A DNA stretch of 64,000 nt, taken from contig NZ_JACJTT010000004.1 of NCBI RefSeq assembly GCF_014698825.1, positions 159,043 to 223,042 on the forward strand, given 5' to 3'. This document shows, piece after piece, positions 54,647 to 63,912 of this stretch. Below the pieces are notes generated by a model. It made no database searches, had not been told where the DNA came from, and worked only from the letters and a program-made list of their open reading frames with translations. The stretch is from Richelia sinica FACHB-800. GTDB lineage: Bacteria; Cyanobacteriota; Cyanobacteriia; Cyanobacteriales; Nostocaceae. Made by a program: the position numbers and the translations under genes. The first letter of the stretch is position 1, and every line of letters starts with the position of its first letter.

Positions 54647-55495
54647 AGCTTGTAAACTGCGACGAGTAACTTCAATGCGAGCAGCTAAATCTTCATTCTT
54701 GCGGACATCAATATTGGTAGCAAAGAAATAGACATTATTTTTTTGTTCCAAATATCCCACAAACCAACCAATATTAGGGGTAACACTGGTAGCCCAACCT
54801 GTTTTCCCTCGCAGCACATAGTCGGGGGTGCGCTCATAAACCATGATATCTTGCACTAAATCCAAAGTGCGTGGCGAGAAGGGTAAATCTCTGCGTTCAA
54901 GACGTTGTAAAAACTCAATTTGTTGTCTGGGTGTAATTTTTATTGGCCCTTCTAACCAAAATTTGTCAATTTGCTCAGGTGTACTGATTTGACGATTACC
55001 ATAGCCAGCTTGTTGGATGAATTTTGCCATCCGTTCGTGACCTATCTTGCGTGCTAGCACCTGATAGAACCAGACCGTTGAATTTTTGAAAGCTTGGCGA
55101 ATGTTGGTATCCTGGTTCCAGGAAGGAAATTGACGCTGAATACCATCCCAAGTTAAAACCGCCACATCATTGGCAATGACACCAGTTTCCAAGGCAACCA
55201 GGGAGTTGAAAATTTTAAAAGTAGAAGCAGGTAAAAATGATTGTGAGTTGCGAGTGGGGTTATGTTCGTAGCATTTTTTGTGGTTGCGATCGCAAATTAA
55301 AATAGAACCATCGATACCCAATTGATTAAAGATACGGTCAAAGTCAACTTTCTCACTTACAGTTGGTTTTTCAACTTCCTGGGCATTGGCAGGTATGGTA
55401 CGGAAAATAGTGGTAGTTAAAAATACAATTGTACCAAGGGCAAGTGTCACTACTAATGCCATTCGCCGATTTTGAGCCATAAATCTTTTCCCCAC
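54629..55495 (-). CDS. Class D (OXA-type) beta-lactamase-like protein
   Basis: 288 aa. An N-terminal signal sequence (about 10-38: MALVVTLALGTIVFLTTTIF, cleavage after ANA or AQA) sends it to the periplasm. Class D motifs are all found in order: PASTFKIFNSLVALETG (Ser-x-x-Lys), FKNSTVWFYQ (Ser-x-Val), AGYGNRQIS (Tyr-Gly-Asn), FWLEGPIKITPRQQ and LRGKTGWA (Lys-Thr-Gly). It may hydrolyse beta-lactams or be a relative acting on cell-wall peptides. Many cyanobacteria carry such genes on the chromosome. It is not in an integron or transposon context here. The 3' end overlaps the convergent padR-type gene. Confidence 0.92.
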   Translation of the reverse strand: MGKRFMAQNRRMALVVTLALGTIVFLTTTIFRTIPANAQEVEKPTVSEKVDFDRIFNQLGIDGSILICDRNHKKCYEHNPTRNSQSFLPASTFKIFNSLVALETGVIANDVAVLTWDGIQRQFPSWNQDTNIRQAFKNSTVWFYQVLARKIGHERMAKFIQQAGYGNRQISTPEQIDKFWLEGPIKITPRQQIEFLQRLERRDLPFSPRTLDLVQDIMVYERTPDYVLRGKTGWATSVTPNIGWFVGYLEQKNNVYFFATNIDVRKNEDLAARIEVTRRSLQALGLFF

Positions 55496-55515
55496 AATAC
55501 AGATATTAAGTGATA

Positions 55516-58500
55516 TTAGCTTTTAGCGTTGTCTAGATGCCAAGCTAGATAGAAATCGGGGTAAGGCATATTTTGAGAGTATTCCCAGATGTGATTGTAG
55601 TCATTACGAAATTGAAAATAATCTTTTAAACCTGTTAAACCTAAATGCTGATGATTATTATTTTGTGAATTTTTATCTAATCTTTCTGCTACCTGTCTGC
55701 GGGTGTCCTTATCCACAGCAGATGATTGCAGCAGTTGCACCAATGCAGTGATCGCATTTGGATTTCCTGGGTTAATTTTCCCTAAGCTTTTTGCTGCCTG
55801 TCTGCGGGTGTCCTTATCCACATCAGATGATTGCAACAGTTGCACCAATGCAGTGATCGCATTTGGATTTCCTGGGTTAATTTTCCCTAAGCTTTCTGCT
55901 GCCTGGATACGGGTGGAGTAATCCACAGTAGATGATTGCAGCAGTTGCACCAATGCAGTGATCGCATTTGGATTTCCTGGGTTAATTTTCCCTAAGCTTT
56001 CTGCTGCCTGGATACGGGTGGAGTAATCCACAGTAGATGATTGCAGCAGTTGCACCAATGCAGTGATCGCATTTGGATTTCCTGGGTTAATTTTCCCTAA
56101 GCTTTCTGCTGCCTGGATACGGGTGGAGTAATCCACAGTAGATGATTGCAGCAGTTGCACCAATGCAGTGATCGCATCTGAATTGCCTGTGCCGATTTTC
56201 CCTAAGCTTTCTGCTGCCTTTCTGCGGGTGTCCTTATCCACAGCAGATGATTGCAGCAGTTGCACTAAAGCCGTGATCGCATCTGGATTGCCTATGCCGA
56301 TTTCCTCTAAGCTTTCTGCTGCCTTTCTGCGGGTGTCCTTATCCACAGCAGATGATTGCAGCAGTTGCACTAAAGCCGTGATCGCATCTGGATTGCCTAT
56401 GCCGATTTCCCCTAAGCTTTCTGCTGCCTGGATACGGGTGGAGTAATCCACAGTAGATGATTGCAGCAGTTGTACTAAAGCCGTGATCGCATCTGGATTG
56501 CCTGGGTCGATTTTTTCTAAGCTTACTGCTGCCTGGATACGGATGGAGTCATACACCTCCTTTGATGGCAGCAGTTGCACTAAAGCCGTGATCGCATCTG
56601 GATTGCCTGGGTCGATTTTTTTTAAGCTTACTGCTGCCTGGATACGGGTGGAGTCATACACCTCCTTTGATGGCAGCAGTTGCACTAAAGCCGTGATCGC
56701 ATCTGGATTGCCTGGGTCGATTTTCTCTAAGCTTACTGCTGCCAGCCAACGGGTGTAGTTATCTACATCAGATGATTGCAGCAGTTGCACTAAAGCCGTG
56801 ATCGCATCTGGATTGCCTGTGCCGATTTTCTCTAAACTTGCTGCTGCCTGCCAACGGGTGTAGTTATCTACATCAGATGATTGCAGCAGTTGCACTAAAG
56901 CTGTGATCGTATCTGGATTGCCTGTACCGATTTTCCCTAAACTTTCTGCTGCCAAGTAATCCACATCAGATGATTGCAGCAGTCGTACCAAAGCTGTAAT
57001 CGCATCTAGATTTCCTGAGTGGATTTTCTCTAAACTTTCTGCTGCCTGCCAACGGGTGTAGTTATCCACATCAAATGATTGCAGCAGTTGCACTAAAGCC
57101 GTGATCGCATCTGGATTGCCTGTACCGATTTTCCCTAAACTTTCTGCTGCCTCGATACGGGTGGAGTAATCCACATCAGGTGATTGCAGCAGTTGTACCA
57201 ATGCAGCAATTGCTTTTGTTTGTTCTGTCCGTTCCAGTGTTGATCTAGCTTCATCTCTAATTGTGCTCGGAAATTGTATCCACTTTTGTTTTTCTGATGA
57301 ATAACCAAAACCCCATTTAACAATTTGCTTTACTATTGCATCTGCTTGAGAACAATCTTTAAACTCGACAATTCCCACAGCCGCTAAAAAGTAAGCTTGA
57401 TACTCATAAAAACCTTTGTCTACATCTTTTCTGTTCCACTCACCACAGCCATCTTGAAAATTGACCAAAGCCTGAATAAACTCTTGCTGCTGCTGTTTTA
57501 AGGTTTCTTCTCTCCTTCCTAACCACAGCAAAATTACCTCTCTCCACTGCGACTCAAATATGCGGTAAGTTCCTTGTGTTGGATTATCAGGAACATGATC
57601 AAGAAATTCATGCCAATCATTCACCTTTAAAGCTGCAAAATATTCTTGAAAATTCGGATGCAAGAAAGCATAAACTTCTTCATCTGTTTCAGCTAATCTA
57701 TCTACTAAATTCAACCAGCCGACATCACAAGCTAATTTAAATAATCTCTCACCCATTACTTGACGTGCTAAACTCCGCCGCAAGCGAAATCGCGCATTAC
57801 TGTTAACCCCTGCAAAAGCTAATTTGCTTAAAGTTTGGTGCAATTCATCCTTTACATCCTCAGAGTTACACAACTCAGGAAATAACTCTAATTTCCATTC
57901 ATAAAAATAACGAGTAAATCTCTGATAAAGTGCGGCTTTTGTTTCTGGTAGTTCTCCCTGCTTATCCAAATAAAATGTCTGACACAACAGCGATAACCGC
58001 AGAGGATTTGTCACCAATTTACGAATATTTTCGTGTTTAGGTTGTTTTAATCTTGCTTGTAGAATTTCCCCTTTCGATGACTGGCCAGCAAACTTAAACC
58101 ACTTTTGAATAAAGTCATTAATTTGTACTGATTTAAATTCTTGCGTTTTATAAGTATCAAATCCTGTAAGTGTATTATTAACTTTTGCATCCCAAACATT
58201 TAAACGACAAGTTAACACCACTCGTGCCTGTCTCAAAAATGCTGTTAGTTCTTGGTTAATTTTGGCTAAAGCTTCTACAGGTGAATTTTCACCCATTTCA
58301 TCCACACCATCTAATAGTAGCCAAACTCTCTTTTTACCAAAACACTCAAGTAATTGACTTTCAATTTCTGGCGTGACGGCAACATCCGATTTAACTAATT
58401 TCATTGCTTCAGTCAGCCATTGCTTAATTAAATATTCCTCAATGTTTTTCCTCTGTAAATTAGCAAGAGAAATACAAATAGGTAAGTCTTGAGTTTTGTC

Positions 58501-59016
58501 TTGGATAAAAGAAGCAATGGTACTTAATAAAGTGGTCTTACCTGCTCCTGGTTCACCGATGATGGCAATATGTTTATTATTTCCCCTTGGCTTTTGTGCA
58601 ATTACTTCCTGCAAAAATAAGTCATGTTCATAGGTTTTAACTATGACTTCTTGGGTTAACTCATAAACTTGCTCCCTATCTCGACATTCATCTAACTGTC
58701 GGCGTTGCTGTTGTTTACGTTCCACTAACCCCAAGGGAACATAAACGTTTTGACGTTGAGGGAGGTTTAAATTTTTTTTAACTAACTGTAGTAAATGTTC
58801 TTTTTTTGTGCCTACTTCAATTGTGCGGCTGATTTGCGCTCTTGTCTGTTTGGTTTCGTAGCCTGTAACTCTGAGTTTATCACTATCCCACTGAACATAA
58901 AGCCGGGGCTTTGGTTGTAATATGTCCGATTGCTGTTCTGATAGTTGCAGCAAAGCTTCCACCAAATTTAGCACATTGTCTAGAAGCGATTTATCCCAGC
59001 GAATATTCCTTGGCAT
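55516..59016 (-). CDS. NACHT-domain NTPase with 15 HEAT-type repeats
   Basis: 1166 aa. An N-terminal module (about 1-125) of unknown fold precedes a NACHT STAND ATPase: Walker A GEPGAGKTTLL (154-164), Walker B RVWLLLDGVDEMG (230-242), RVVLTCRLNVWDAK as sensor region, then a winged-helix/helical part to about 500. From about residue 595 to 1115 there are 15 HEAT/PBS-like repeats of 35 residues (one shortened to 31), of the form NPDAITALVQLLQSS...AAESLGKI. A short C-terminal cap with NMPYPDFYLAWH, seen in other cyanobacterial NACHT proteins, ends it. Bacterial NACHT proteins sense phage or stress and trigger an effector; no known effector domain is obvious here, and the N-terminal module could be one. 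Single gene. Confidence 0.88.
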   Translation of the reverse strand: MPRNIRWDKSLLDNVLNLVEALLQLSEQQSDILQPKPRLYVQWDSDKLRVTGYETKQTRAQISRTIEVGTKKEHLLQLVKKNLNLPQRQNVYVPLGLVERKQQQRRQLDECRDREQVYELTQEVIVKTYEHDLFLQEVIAQKPRGNNKHIAIIGEPGAGKTTLLSTIASFIQDKTQDLPICISLANLQRKNIEEYLIKQWLTEAMKLVKSDVAVTPEIESQLLECFGKKRVWLLLDGVDEMGENSPVEALAKINQELTAFLRQARVVLTCRLNVWDAKVNNTLTGFDTYKTQEFKSVQINDFIQKWFKFAGQSSKGEILQARLKQPKHENIRKLVTNPLRLSLLCQTFYLDKQGELPETKAALYQRFTRYFYEWKLELFPELCNSEDVKDELHQTLSKLAFAGVNSNARFRLRRSLARQVMGERLFKLACDVGWLNLVDRLAETDEEVYAFLHPNFQEYFAALKVNDWHEFLDHVPDNPTQGTYRIFESQWREVILLWLGRREETLKQQQQEFIQALVNFQDGCGEWNRKDVDKGFYEYQAYFLAAVGIVEFKDCSQADAIVKQIVKWGFGYSSEKQKWIQFPSTIRDEARSTLERTEQTKAIAALVQLLQSPDVDYSTRIEAAESLGKIGTGNPDAITALVQLLQSFDVDNYTRWQAAESLEKIHSGNLDAITALVRLLQSSDVDYLAAESLGKIGTGNPDTITALVQLLQSSDVDNYTRWQAAASLEKIGTGNPDAITALVQLLQSSDVDNYTRWLAAVSLEKIDPGNPDAITALVQLLPSKEVYDSTRIQAAVSLKKIDPGNPDAITALVQLLPSKEVYDSIRIQAAVSLEKIDPGNPDAITALVQLLQSSTVDYSTRIQAAESLGEIGIGNPDAITALVQLLQSSAVDKDTRRKAAESLEEIGIGNPDAITALVQLLQSSAVDKDTRRKAAESLGKIGTGNSDAITALVQLLQSSTVDYSTRIQAAESLGKINPGNPNAITALVQLLQSSTVDYSTRIQAAESLGKINPGNPNAITALVQLLQSSTVDYSTRIQAAESLGKINPGNPNAITALVQLLQSSDVDKDTRRQAAKSLGKINPGNPNAITALVQLLQSSAVDKDTRRQVAERLDKNSQNNNHQHLGLTGLKDYFQFRNDYNHIWEYSQNMPYPDFYLAWHLDNAKS
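55667..57232. repeat. 15 tandem 105-base repeats inside the NACHT gene
   Basis: The repeat period is exactly 105 bases (for example 55931 to 56036). Some neighbours are identical over the full unit, notably in the 55740-56150 stretch, while others differ by codon-size blocks. One unit (third from the N-terminal side) is 12 bases shorter, and two adjacent units carry a distinct PSKEVYDS block. This indicates recent unequal exchange. The repeat also creates long open frames on the opposite strand, which are not genes. Confidence 0.92.
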
Positions 59017-59185
59017 TGGTTAAATATGAAAACTATCTTAAGAAATTTGTTTTGCCCAAGGAAACAAGCCTCCCCAAGCGGCAAACCTTGGTGATACAAG
59101 CATTATAGATTATGCTTGGGGAACGTGTCTGGGGAAATACCCAAAAAAACAATTCACCTTGTAACCACTAAACAAGGTGAAAGCA

Positions 59186-59380
59186 ATGTACTCTACCTTA
59201 ACCCGTAAAATTATCGCTTTGCTGCTAGTTCTGCAAACTCTACTGTTAGGTGTCCAAGCTAAAAACCGCATTCAGCAAGGAGACTCAACGATTGAGGTGA
59301 TGATTTGGTTAATAAACCAATATTTCCCTGTGCTGCAACGGGTGAAAACTTTGGAGGATGACGAAAAAAAGGTGAAATAG
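59186..59380 (+). CDS. Small protein with signal anchor, unknown function
   Basis: 64 aa from the ATG at 59186, which has AAGGTG seven bases upstream; a GTG at 59177 would add three residues and lose that ribosome-binding site. The start MYSTLTRKIIALLLVLQTLLLG is a signal peptide or anchor, and the rest is a short amphipathic, charged domain ending in TLEDDEKKVK. No family is recognised. It stands in front of the recombinase-like gene but 286 bases away. Confidence 0.5.
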   Translation: MYSTLTRKIIALLLVLQTLLLGVQAKNRIQQGDSTIEVMIWLINQYFPVLQRVKTLEDDEKKVK

Positions 59381-59463
59381 GAGATAAATAAACTTGGCTG
59401 AAAAAATCTTTGCGTCAGGTCAATGAACTACAAGAACACCTTAGATATTTGATGAAAAAGAAT

Positions 59464-59492
59464 GTAGGGACGTTCCAGTGGAACGTCTCTAC
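59464..59492. repeat. Palindromic repeat
   Basis: GTAGGGACGTTCCA-G-TGGAACGTCTCTAC is a 29-base near-perfect palindrome with one mismatch per arm. A related, decayed sequence with GTAGAGA...AACGTCTCTA lies at about 62259-62286. This GTAGAGACGTTCCA family is common between genes in Nostocales, as I recall. Confidence 0.75.
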
Positions 59493-59666
59493 AAGGATTT
59501 CAAAGCATACAAATTTAATGACCACTAAATATCTATTAATTGTCATGATTATCTGTGTTTATCTGTGCTCAATTATTAATTTCATACAGCTTTATCTGCA
59601 AATGCACATCTATATTAACCTCATAAAATAAAAATCTCTATAAGATAAAAACAATACTGAAAACTA

Positions 59667-60959
59667 ATGAAAATAATTGCTTATATATACACAGATCCAC
59701 TTTTAGAATCACCCCCTGATCAATCTATATGGGGTTGGGAGGTGGATAGGGTTTATCAAGATTTGGGAAAAAGAACAGAATTACAAAAACTACTGTCGGA
59801 CTGTGCAGCAGAGTCTATTAATTATCTACTGATTCGCCGTTTGGAGGAATTAGGGGATAAACTAGAAGAAGTAAGCGATCGCCTCAATCAATTAGAAGCT
59901 TGGGGAGTGATAGTTATTGCCACAGAGCAACCATACACCTCCCATACTGCCCATCTCCGCATCGAATTATTAAAATTATTACAAGAAATCCAACGTCAGC
60001 AACGTAGCCGTCGTATTCGTCAAGGACACGCGCGGAGTCGTTTAGAACTTGCTCCACCACCAGGGAAAGCACCCTATGGTTATCGTCGCGGTAAAGGCAA
60101 ATATACCATTGACAGAGCCACTTCACCCGTGGTCAAAGACTTCTTTGAACACTTTCTACTCTACGGTTCCCTACGGGGTTCTGTGCGCTATCTAGGGAAG
60201 AAATACGGGAAGAAAATTTCTGTCACCACAGGTAAGCGTTGGCTGACCAATCCCGTTTATCGTGGTGATACCGCCTATCAAAATGGAGAGATTGTCGCTG
60301 ATACCCATCCTGGCATAATTTCCAGAGAAGAAGCCGCCCAAGTTGACAGGCTTTTACGACGCAACAGTCGTTTACCATCTCGCACTGCTAGCGCACCTCG
60401 GTCTTTAGCTGGGTTGGTGGTTTGTGGTGAATGTCAGTCCCCCATGACGGTGACTCGCGTTACCCAACGTTACCAAGATAAAGAATATTTATATTTACGT
60501 CCTATTAAATGCCGTTATCAACCAAAATGCCGGGCTATCCCTTACCAAGCAGTTTTAGATCAAACCATCGAAATCGTTTGTCGTGACTTACCCTCAGCCA
60601 TTGCTGGGCTGAACTTTCCTCAATTAGATGGCATTAAAAATAGTGTAGGGGATGCGATCGCTCGTCAGCAACAAATTCTCCAGCAGTTACCAGACTTAGT
60701 AGAAACAGGGATTTTGGATGCAGAAACCGCTAAGTTAAGAGCTTACAAACTCCGTACAGAGATTTCTGCACTCCAAGGAAAGTTAGCAACCCTCCCCCCT
60801 GTCAACCTCATTTCCGTTGCTCAAGCTGTCTCCATCCCCCAATTTTGGCGAGACTTATCAGAAGTAGAACGCAGATTTTACCTGCGAGAATTCATCAGCC
60901 AAATTCAAATTCACAGACAAGGTCAAGAATGGAACCTAGAAATCATCTTCATTTTTTAA
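59667..60959 (+). CDS. Large serine recombinase-like protein lacking catalytic residues
   Basis: 430 aa. The domain order is that of a large serine recombinase (such as XisF): resolvase-like N-terminus (about 1-125), recombinase domain (about 130-235, with [14 protein letters not shown] and [20 protein letters not shown]), zinc ribbon (about 250-290, CGECQSPM and KCRYQPKC) and a C-terminal coiled coil. But the catalytic motif is gone: where resolvases have YARVST this has YIYTDP (Asp for the nucleophile Ser), and where they have LDRLGRD this has LEELGDK, so the two active-site Arg are Glu and Asp. DNA binding could remain. The open frame is intact, which argues for selection. It overlaps the end of the convergent prfB by four bases. 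No attachment sites were found. Confidence 0.82.
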   Translation: MKIIAYIYTDPLLESPPDQSIWGWEVDRVYQDLGKRTELQKLLSDCAAESINYLLIRRLEELGDKLEEVSDRLNQLEAWGVIVIATEQPYTSHTAHLRIELLKLLQEIQRQQRSRRIRQGHARSRLELAPPPGKAPYGYRRGKGKYTIDRATSPVVKDFFEHFLLYGSLRGSVRYLGKKYGKKISVTTGKRWLTNPVYRGDTAYQNGEIVADTHPGIISREEAAQVDRLLRRNSRLPSRTASAPRSLAGLVVCGECQSPMTVTRVTQRYQDKEYLYLRPIKCRYQPKCRAIPYQAVLDQTIEIVCRDLPSAIAGLNFPQLDGIKNSVGDAIARQQQILQQLPDLVETGILDAETAKLRAYKLRTEISALQGKLATLPPVNLISVAQAVSIPQFWRDLSEVERRFYLREFISQIQIHRQGQEWNLEIIFIF

Positions 60960-62078
60960 TTGGCATCGCTATCTACTAATTGATTCTCTTGCCGCAAATA
61001 AGCTTGAATAAACAAATCTAGGTCGCCATTCATCACATCGTTAATACTAGTTGTTTCCACATTAGTACGCAAATCTTTCACCATTTGGTAAGGGTGGAAC
61101 ACATAGTTACGAATTTGATTTCCCCAAGAAGCCTCTACCATATCGCCGCGAATTTCCGCAATTTCTTGAGCGCGTTGTTCTTGGGCAATAATTAATAGCT
61201 TGGCTTTTAAACGAGCTAGAGCTTTTTCCTTATTTTGCAGTTGAGAACGTTCTTCTGTACAGCGAACCGCCAAACCTGTAGGTAGGTGGACAATTCTTAC
61301 CGCAGTTTCCACCTTGTTGACGTTTTGTCCTCCCTTACCACCTGACCTGGAAGTAGTAATTTCCAAATCTTTTTCGGGAATATCCAACTGTACAGAGTTA
61401 TCAATTTGTGGCATTACCTCCACCCCTGCAAAGCTGGTTTGCCGTTTACCATTGGCATTAAAGGGAGAAATGCGTACTAAGCGATGGGTACCGGTTTCCG
61501 AGCGCAAATAACCATAGGCATAGCGTCCGGTAATTTCCAACGTAGCTGATTTAATCCCCGCTTCATCACCCTCTGACTCTTCCGCCAAAGCCACTTTATA
61601 GCCATGAGCTTCTGCCCATCGGGTATACATACGTAGGAGCATAAACGCCCAGTCTTGAGCATCAGTCCCACCTGCACCAGCATTAATGGTTAACACTGCA
61701 CCTTCCACATCATAGGGGCCGGAAAGTAACTGCTCTAGCTCCCATTGGTCAAGTTCTCGATTGAGTTTATTAATAGTAGCTTCTGCTTCTTGCAACAAAC
61801 TTTCGTCTGTTTCTAACTCCAATAGCTCAACTACAGCTTTGGTGTCTTCCAGATGACTTTGCCACTGATCATACTGCTCTAAATGAGCTTTGAGGTCATT
61901 AAGTTCTTGTAAGGTTTTTTGGGCCTGGTTTTGGTCATCCCAAAATTCTGGCTGGGCTGATATTTGTTCCAGGTCGTGAATTTTGGCTTGTAATGCAGGT
62001 ACGTCAAAGATAGTCCTGGGTTTTACCCAGGCGACCAGACAACAATTCGATTTCGCGTTTCAGTTCTAAGACTTCCAT
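60956..62078 (-). CDS. prfB: Peptide chain release factor 2, with programmed +1 frameshift
   Basis: 373 aa when joined. A short first frame (24 codons, [20 protein letters not shown], then QDYL) runs from the ATG at 62078 to an in-frame TGA at 62006-62004; shifting +1 at CTT-TGA-C leads into the main frame ([14 protein letters not shown]...), which continues to 60956. RF2 marks are SPF ([12 protein letters not shown]) for UAA/UGA recognition and GGQ in [16 protein letters not shown] for peptide release. The shift makes RF2 limit its own synthesis when it is abundant. A start at [10 protein letters not shown] (61822) would lose domain 1 and is rejected. No strong ribosome-binding site lies before 62078. 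Confidence 0.93.
62003..62031 (-). promoter_or_regulatory. prfB: prfB frameshift site with upstream hairpin
   Basis: The slippery site CTTTGAC occupies 62009-62003 on the minus strand. Just upstream, AGGA (the end of CCCAGGA) can act as the internal Shine-Dalgarno, five to eight bases before CTT. The same segment forms a perfect 7-base hairpin CCTGGGT-AAA-ACCCAGG (62031-62015), so the stimulator can be masked in the stem. Confidence 0.8.
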
Positions 62079-62380
62079 AGGAGTTGCTCAAATTTAGAGC
62101 CTTGTGGATTTGCAGATATGACTATCTATTTTATTTACTTTTCTGATTTTAGCTGGTAATAACAGATAATTACTAGCAATAAACTCAAAAATCTGATTTG
62201 ACCACCGTCATATTACAGAAAAAGCCCGAATTTCTCATTTGTGTATTTTAGAAACCTTGTAGAGAGTTTCCACCGAAACGTCTCTAGATGTTTGATTATT
62301 CTCAACAAGTAGGGTGCATTATCATAGCGACAACACACCCTACATCTCAATCAATCATTGATATTTTGTTATGTCAGACC
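62079..62380. other. Intergenic region prfB upstream
   Basis: 302 bases with no gene. It holds the decayed GTAGAGA/CGTCTCTA repeat (about 62259-62286) and an inverted repeat with perfect 8-base arms GTAGGGTG (62309-62316) and CACCCTAC (62336-62343), which lies just beyond the stop of the leftward Bax-inhibitor-like gene and could end its transcript. The prfB promoter must lie in the left half. Confidence 0.55.
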
Positions 62381-63109
62381 TTAATCTCTACCATTCAGCG
62401 CAATGAGTAGACGTAAGATGAAAACGAAAAGATTGATGTAGGTCAAGTACATCGACAAAGCCGCAGGTAGATACTGGTCATTGCGGTATGTGCGGGGCAG
62501 AATATAAAAATCAACCACCGCAGCCCCAGCAAACAGAAATACTCCTAACCCAGAAATACCAATTTCTAACCAAGTGGGTGTGTAAACACCAAATAAAGCA
62601 AAGACAAATTGGATCAGGCAAACCACCACTAAGGCAATTACCCCTAGATAGATAGTTTTACTTAAAGCCATACCATCGGCTTCAGAAAGATTAGAACCAA
62701 TTTGACGGGCAAATATAAAAGTAATACCGCAACCTAAAGCGGCAATACCAATACCTTGAATGCCGACATTGGGGGTTCTCAAGGCAACGAATACTAAGCC
62801 ACTAAGAGTATATCCAGATAAGAGGCTGTAAATTCCTAATAATGGTAGAGCTATACTCTTTTTGCCTTTTTCAGCTACATTTTGAGCAACAAAGAAAAGT
62901 ATTAATTCCAGAATCACCGCACCAATGAAGGTGGGGAAGAATAGTTCAGGGTTATTCCGAATAATTCCCAACCCACCATAGGTTCCCAATGCTGTGAGTA
63001 CAAGTCCTCCACCAACATAGGGTAGGGCGTTGGCAATCACGTTAGGGCCAACGAGGGTTTGATTTTGAGCCTCACGGAAAGCTGCACGAAAATTGCTGGT
63101 ATTGCTCAT
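62381..63109 (-). CDS. Bax inhibitor-1/YccA family membrane protein
   Basis: 242 aa with seven predicted membrane helices. The N-terminus (NFRAAFREAQNQTLVG) is cytosolic; the helices run through VGGGLVLTALGTYGGLGI to YLTYINLFVFILRLLI, and the C-terminal LTYINLFVFILRLL segment is the family's signature. Bacterial members (YccA, YbhL) modulate membrane proteases or conduct calcium; here the role is unknown. Single gene, followed leftward by an inverted repeat. Confidence 0.87.
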   Translation of the reverse strand: MSNTSNFRAAFREAQNQTLVGPNVIANALPYVGGGLVLTALGTYGGLGIIRNNPELFFPTFIGAVILELILFFVAQNVAEKGKKSIALPLLGIYSLLSGYTLSGLVFVALRTPNVGIQGIGIAALGCGITFIFARQIGSNLSEADGMALSKTIYLGVIALVVVCLIQFVFALFGVYTPTWLEIGISGLGVFLFAGAAVVDFYILPRTYRNDQYLPAALSMYLTYINLFVFILRLLIALNGRD

Positions 63110-63552
63110 CTTTAAAAACTCATTTTTGAGACAATTTCCTACTCACTACCATTTTTACCTATGGCTGTACTGGTTAACTAGGGAGAAAATCTAGAGATTG
63201 GGTTTTGCTTGATTTTTTGATGCTACCAGTCTCTGTGCTGATGCTCAATCAGAGAATTAGCCGTATTTCCGCATGTAAACAGCAATTTTACTTAATTGGG
63301 CCAAGTTTTAGTAACAAGGAAAATAATTGGTATTTCCCACATATTTGATATCTAATTTGGCAACATTATCTGCAACATCAGAGAATCGAAAATCTTCAGT
63401 AAAAATACGACATTCCGTGCTTACTTAGTTGCTAAGTTCAGTAAAACAACTATAGCTTATTCAGGCTGGACTGAGGAGAATAATGACAGTCTGAAAGAAT
63501 ATATACGCAACTTGCTGCTGCGCGAAAAAAGGTTAAAACAAAGGGAAATTAT
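63110..63552. other. Upstream region of the sigma factor gene
   Basis: 443 bases with no open frame of note. It should hold the promoters for the leftward Bax-inhibitor-like gene and the rightward sigma gene. No element was identified. AAAGGGAAATTAT before the sigma ATG at 63553 looks like its ribosome-binding region. Confidence 0.5.
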
Positions 63553-63912
63553 ATGAATGGAAGTGAGTCCTCAGGGAGAGTCAATGGATTAGAGCTATTA
63601 AACTTATACCATCAAAACCCTACTATCAAACTGCGTAACCAACTTGTAGAATTACATAAGGGTTTAGTCAGAAAGATGGCCCATAAATTTAGCCATCAAT
63701 GTAGCGAACCTTACGAAGATTTGGTACAAATTGGCTATTTGGGTTTAATTAGGGCAATTGAGCGTTTTGACCCTAATCAGGGATACGCTTTCAGTTCCTT
63801 TGCTGTTCCTTATATTCGTGGAGAGATGCTGCATTTTTTGCGCGATCGCTCTACTTTAGTTAAAATACCCCGTCGCTGGCAGGAACTATACAACCCACCT
63901 TCCGCACCCTAA
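63553..63912 (+). pseudogene. Truncated SigF-like group 3 sigma factor gene (regions 1.2-2 only)
   Basis: 119 codons. The first 112 match a cyanobacterial group 3 (SigF-like) sigma factor: LVRKMAHKFSHQCSEPYEDL, QIGYLGLIRAIERFDPNQG, AFSSFAVPYIRGEMLHFLRD and KIPRRWQELY, i.e. region 2 including the -10 recognition helix. Intact homologues continue for about 140 more residues with regions 3 and 4; here the frame runs into NPPSAP and a stop. The switch falls at about 63888-63892, where the sequence changes to AACCCACCTTCCGCACCCTAA, which looks like the end of an inserted element. The ribosome-binding region and start are intact. It could be a true pseudogene or a gene restored by excision of the element, whose far end is outside the window. 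Confidence 0.75.

Noticed and set aside
55703..56758. Several plus-strand open frames of 70-90 codons opposite the NACHT gene
   Set aside because: They are by-products of the 105-base repeats, whose opposite strand happens to stay open in one frame.
55667..57232. CRISPR-like array
   Set aside because: The periodicity of 105 bases is in frame with a protein, and there are no short identical repeats separated by unique spacers.
59410..59631. 73-codon plus-strand open frame
   Set aside because: It runs straight through the palindromic repeat at 59464-59492 and has no clear ribosome-binding site.
61823..62078. Frame break in prfB as a damaging mutation
   Set aside because: The break is CTT-TGA-C, the universal programmed +1 frameshift site of prfB, and the downstream frame is fully conserved.
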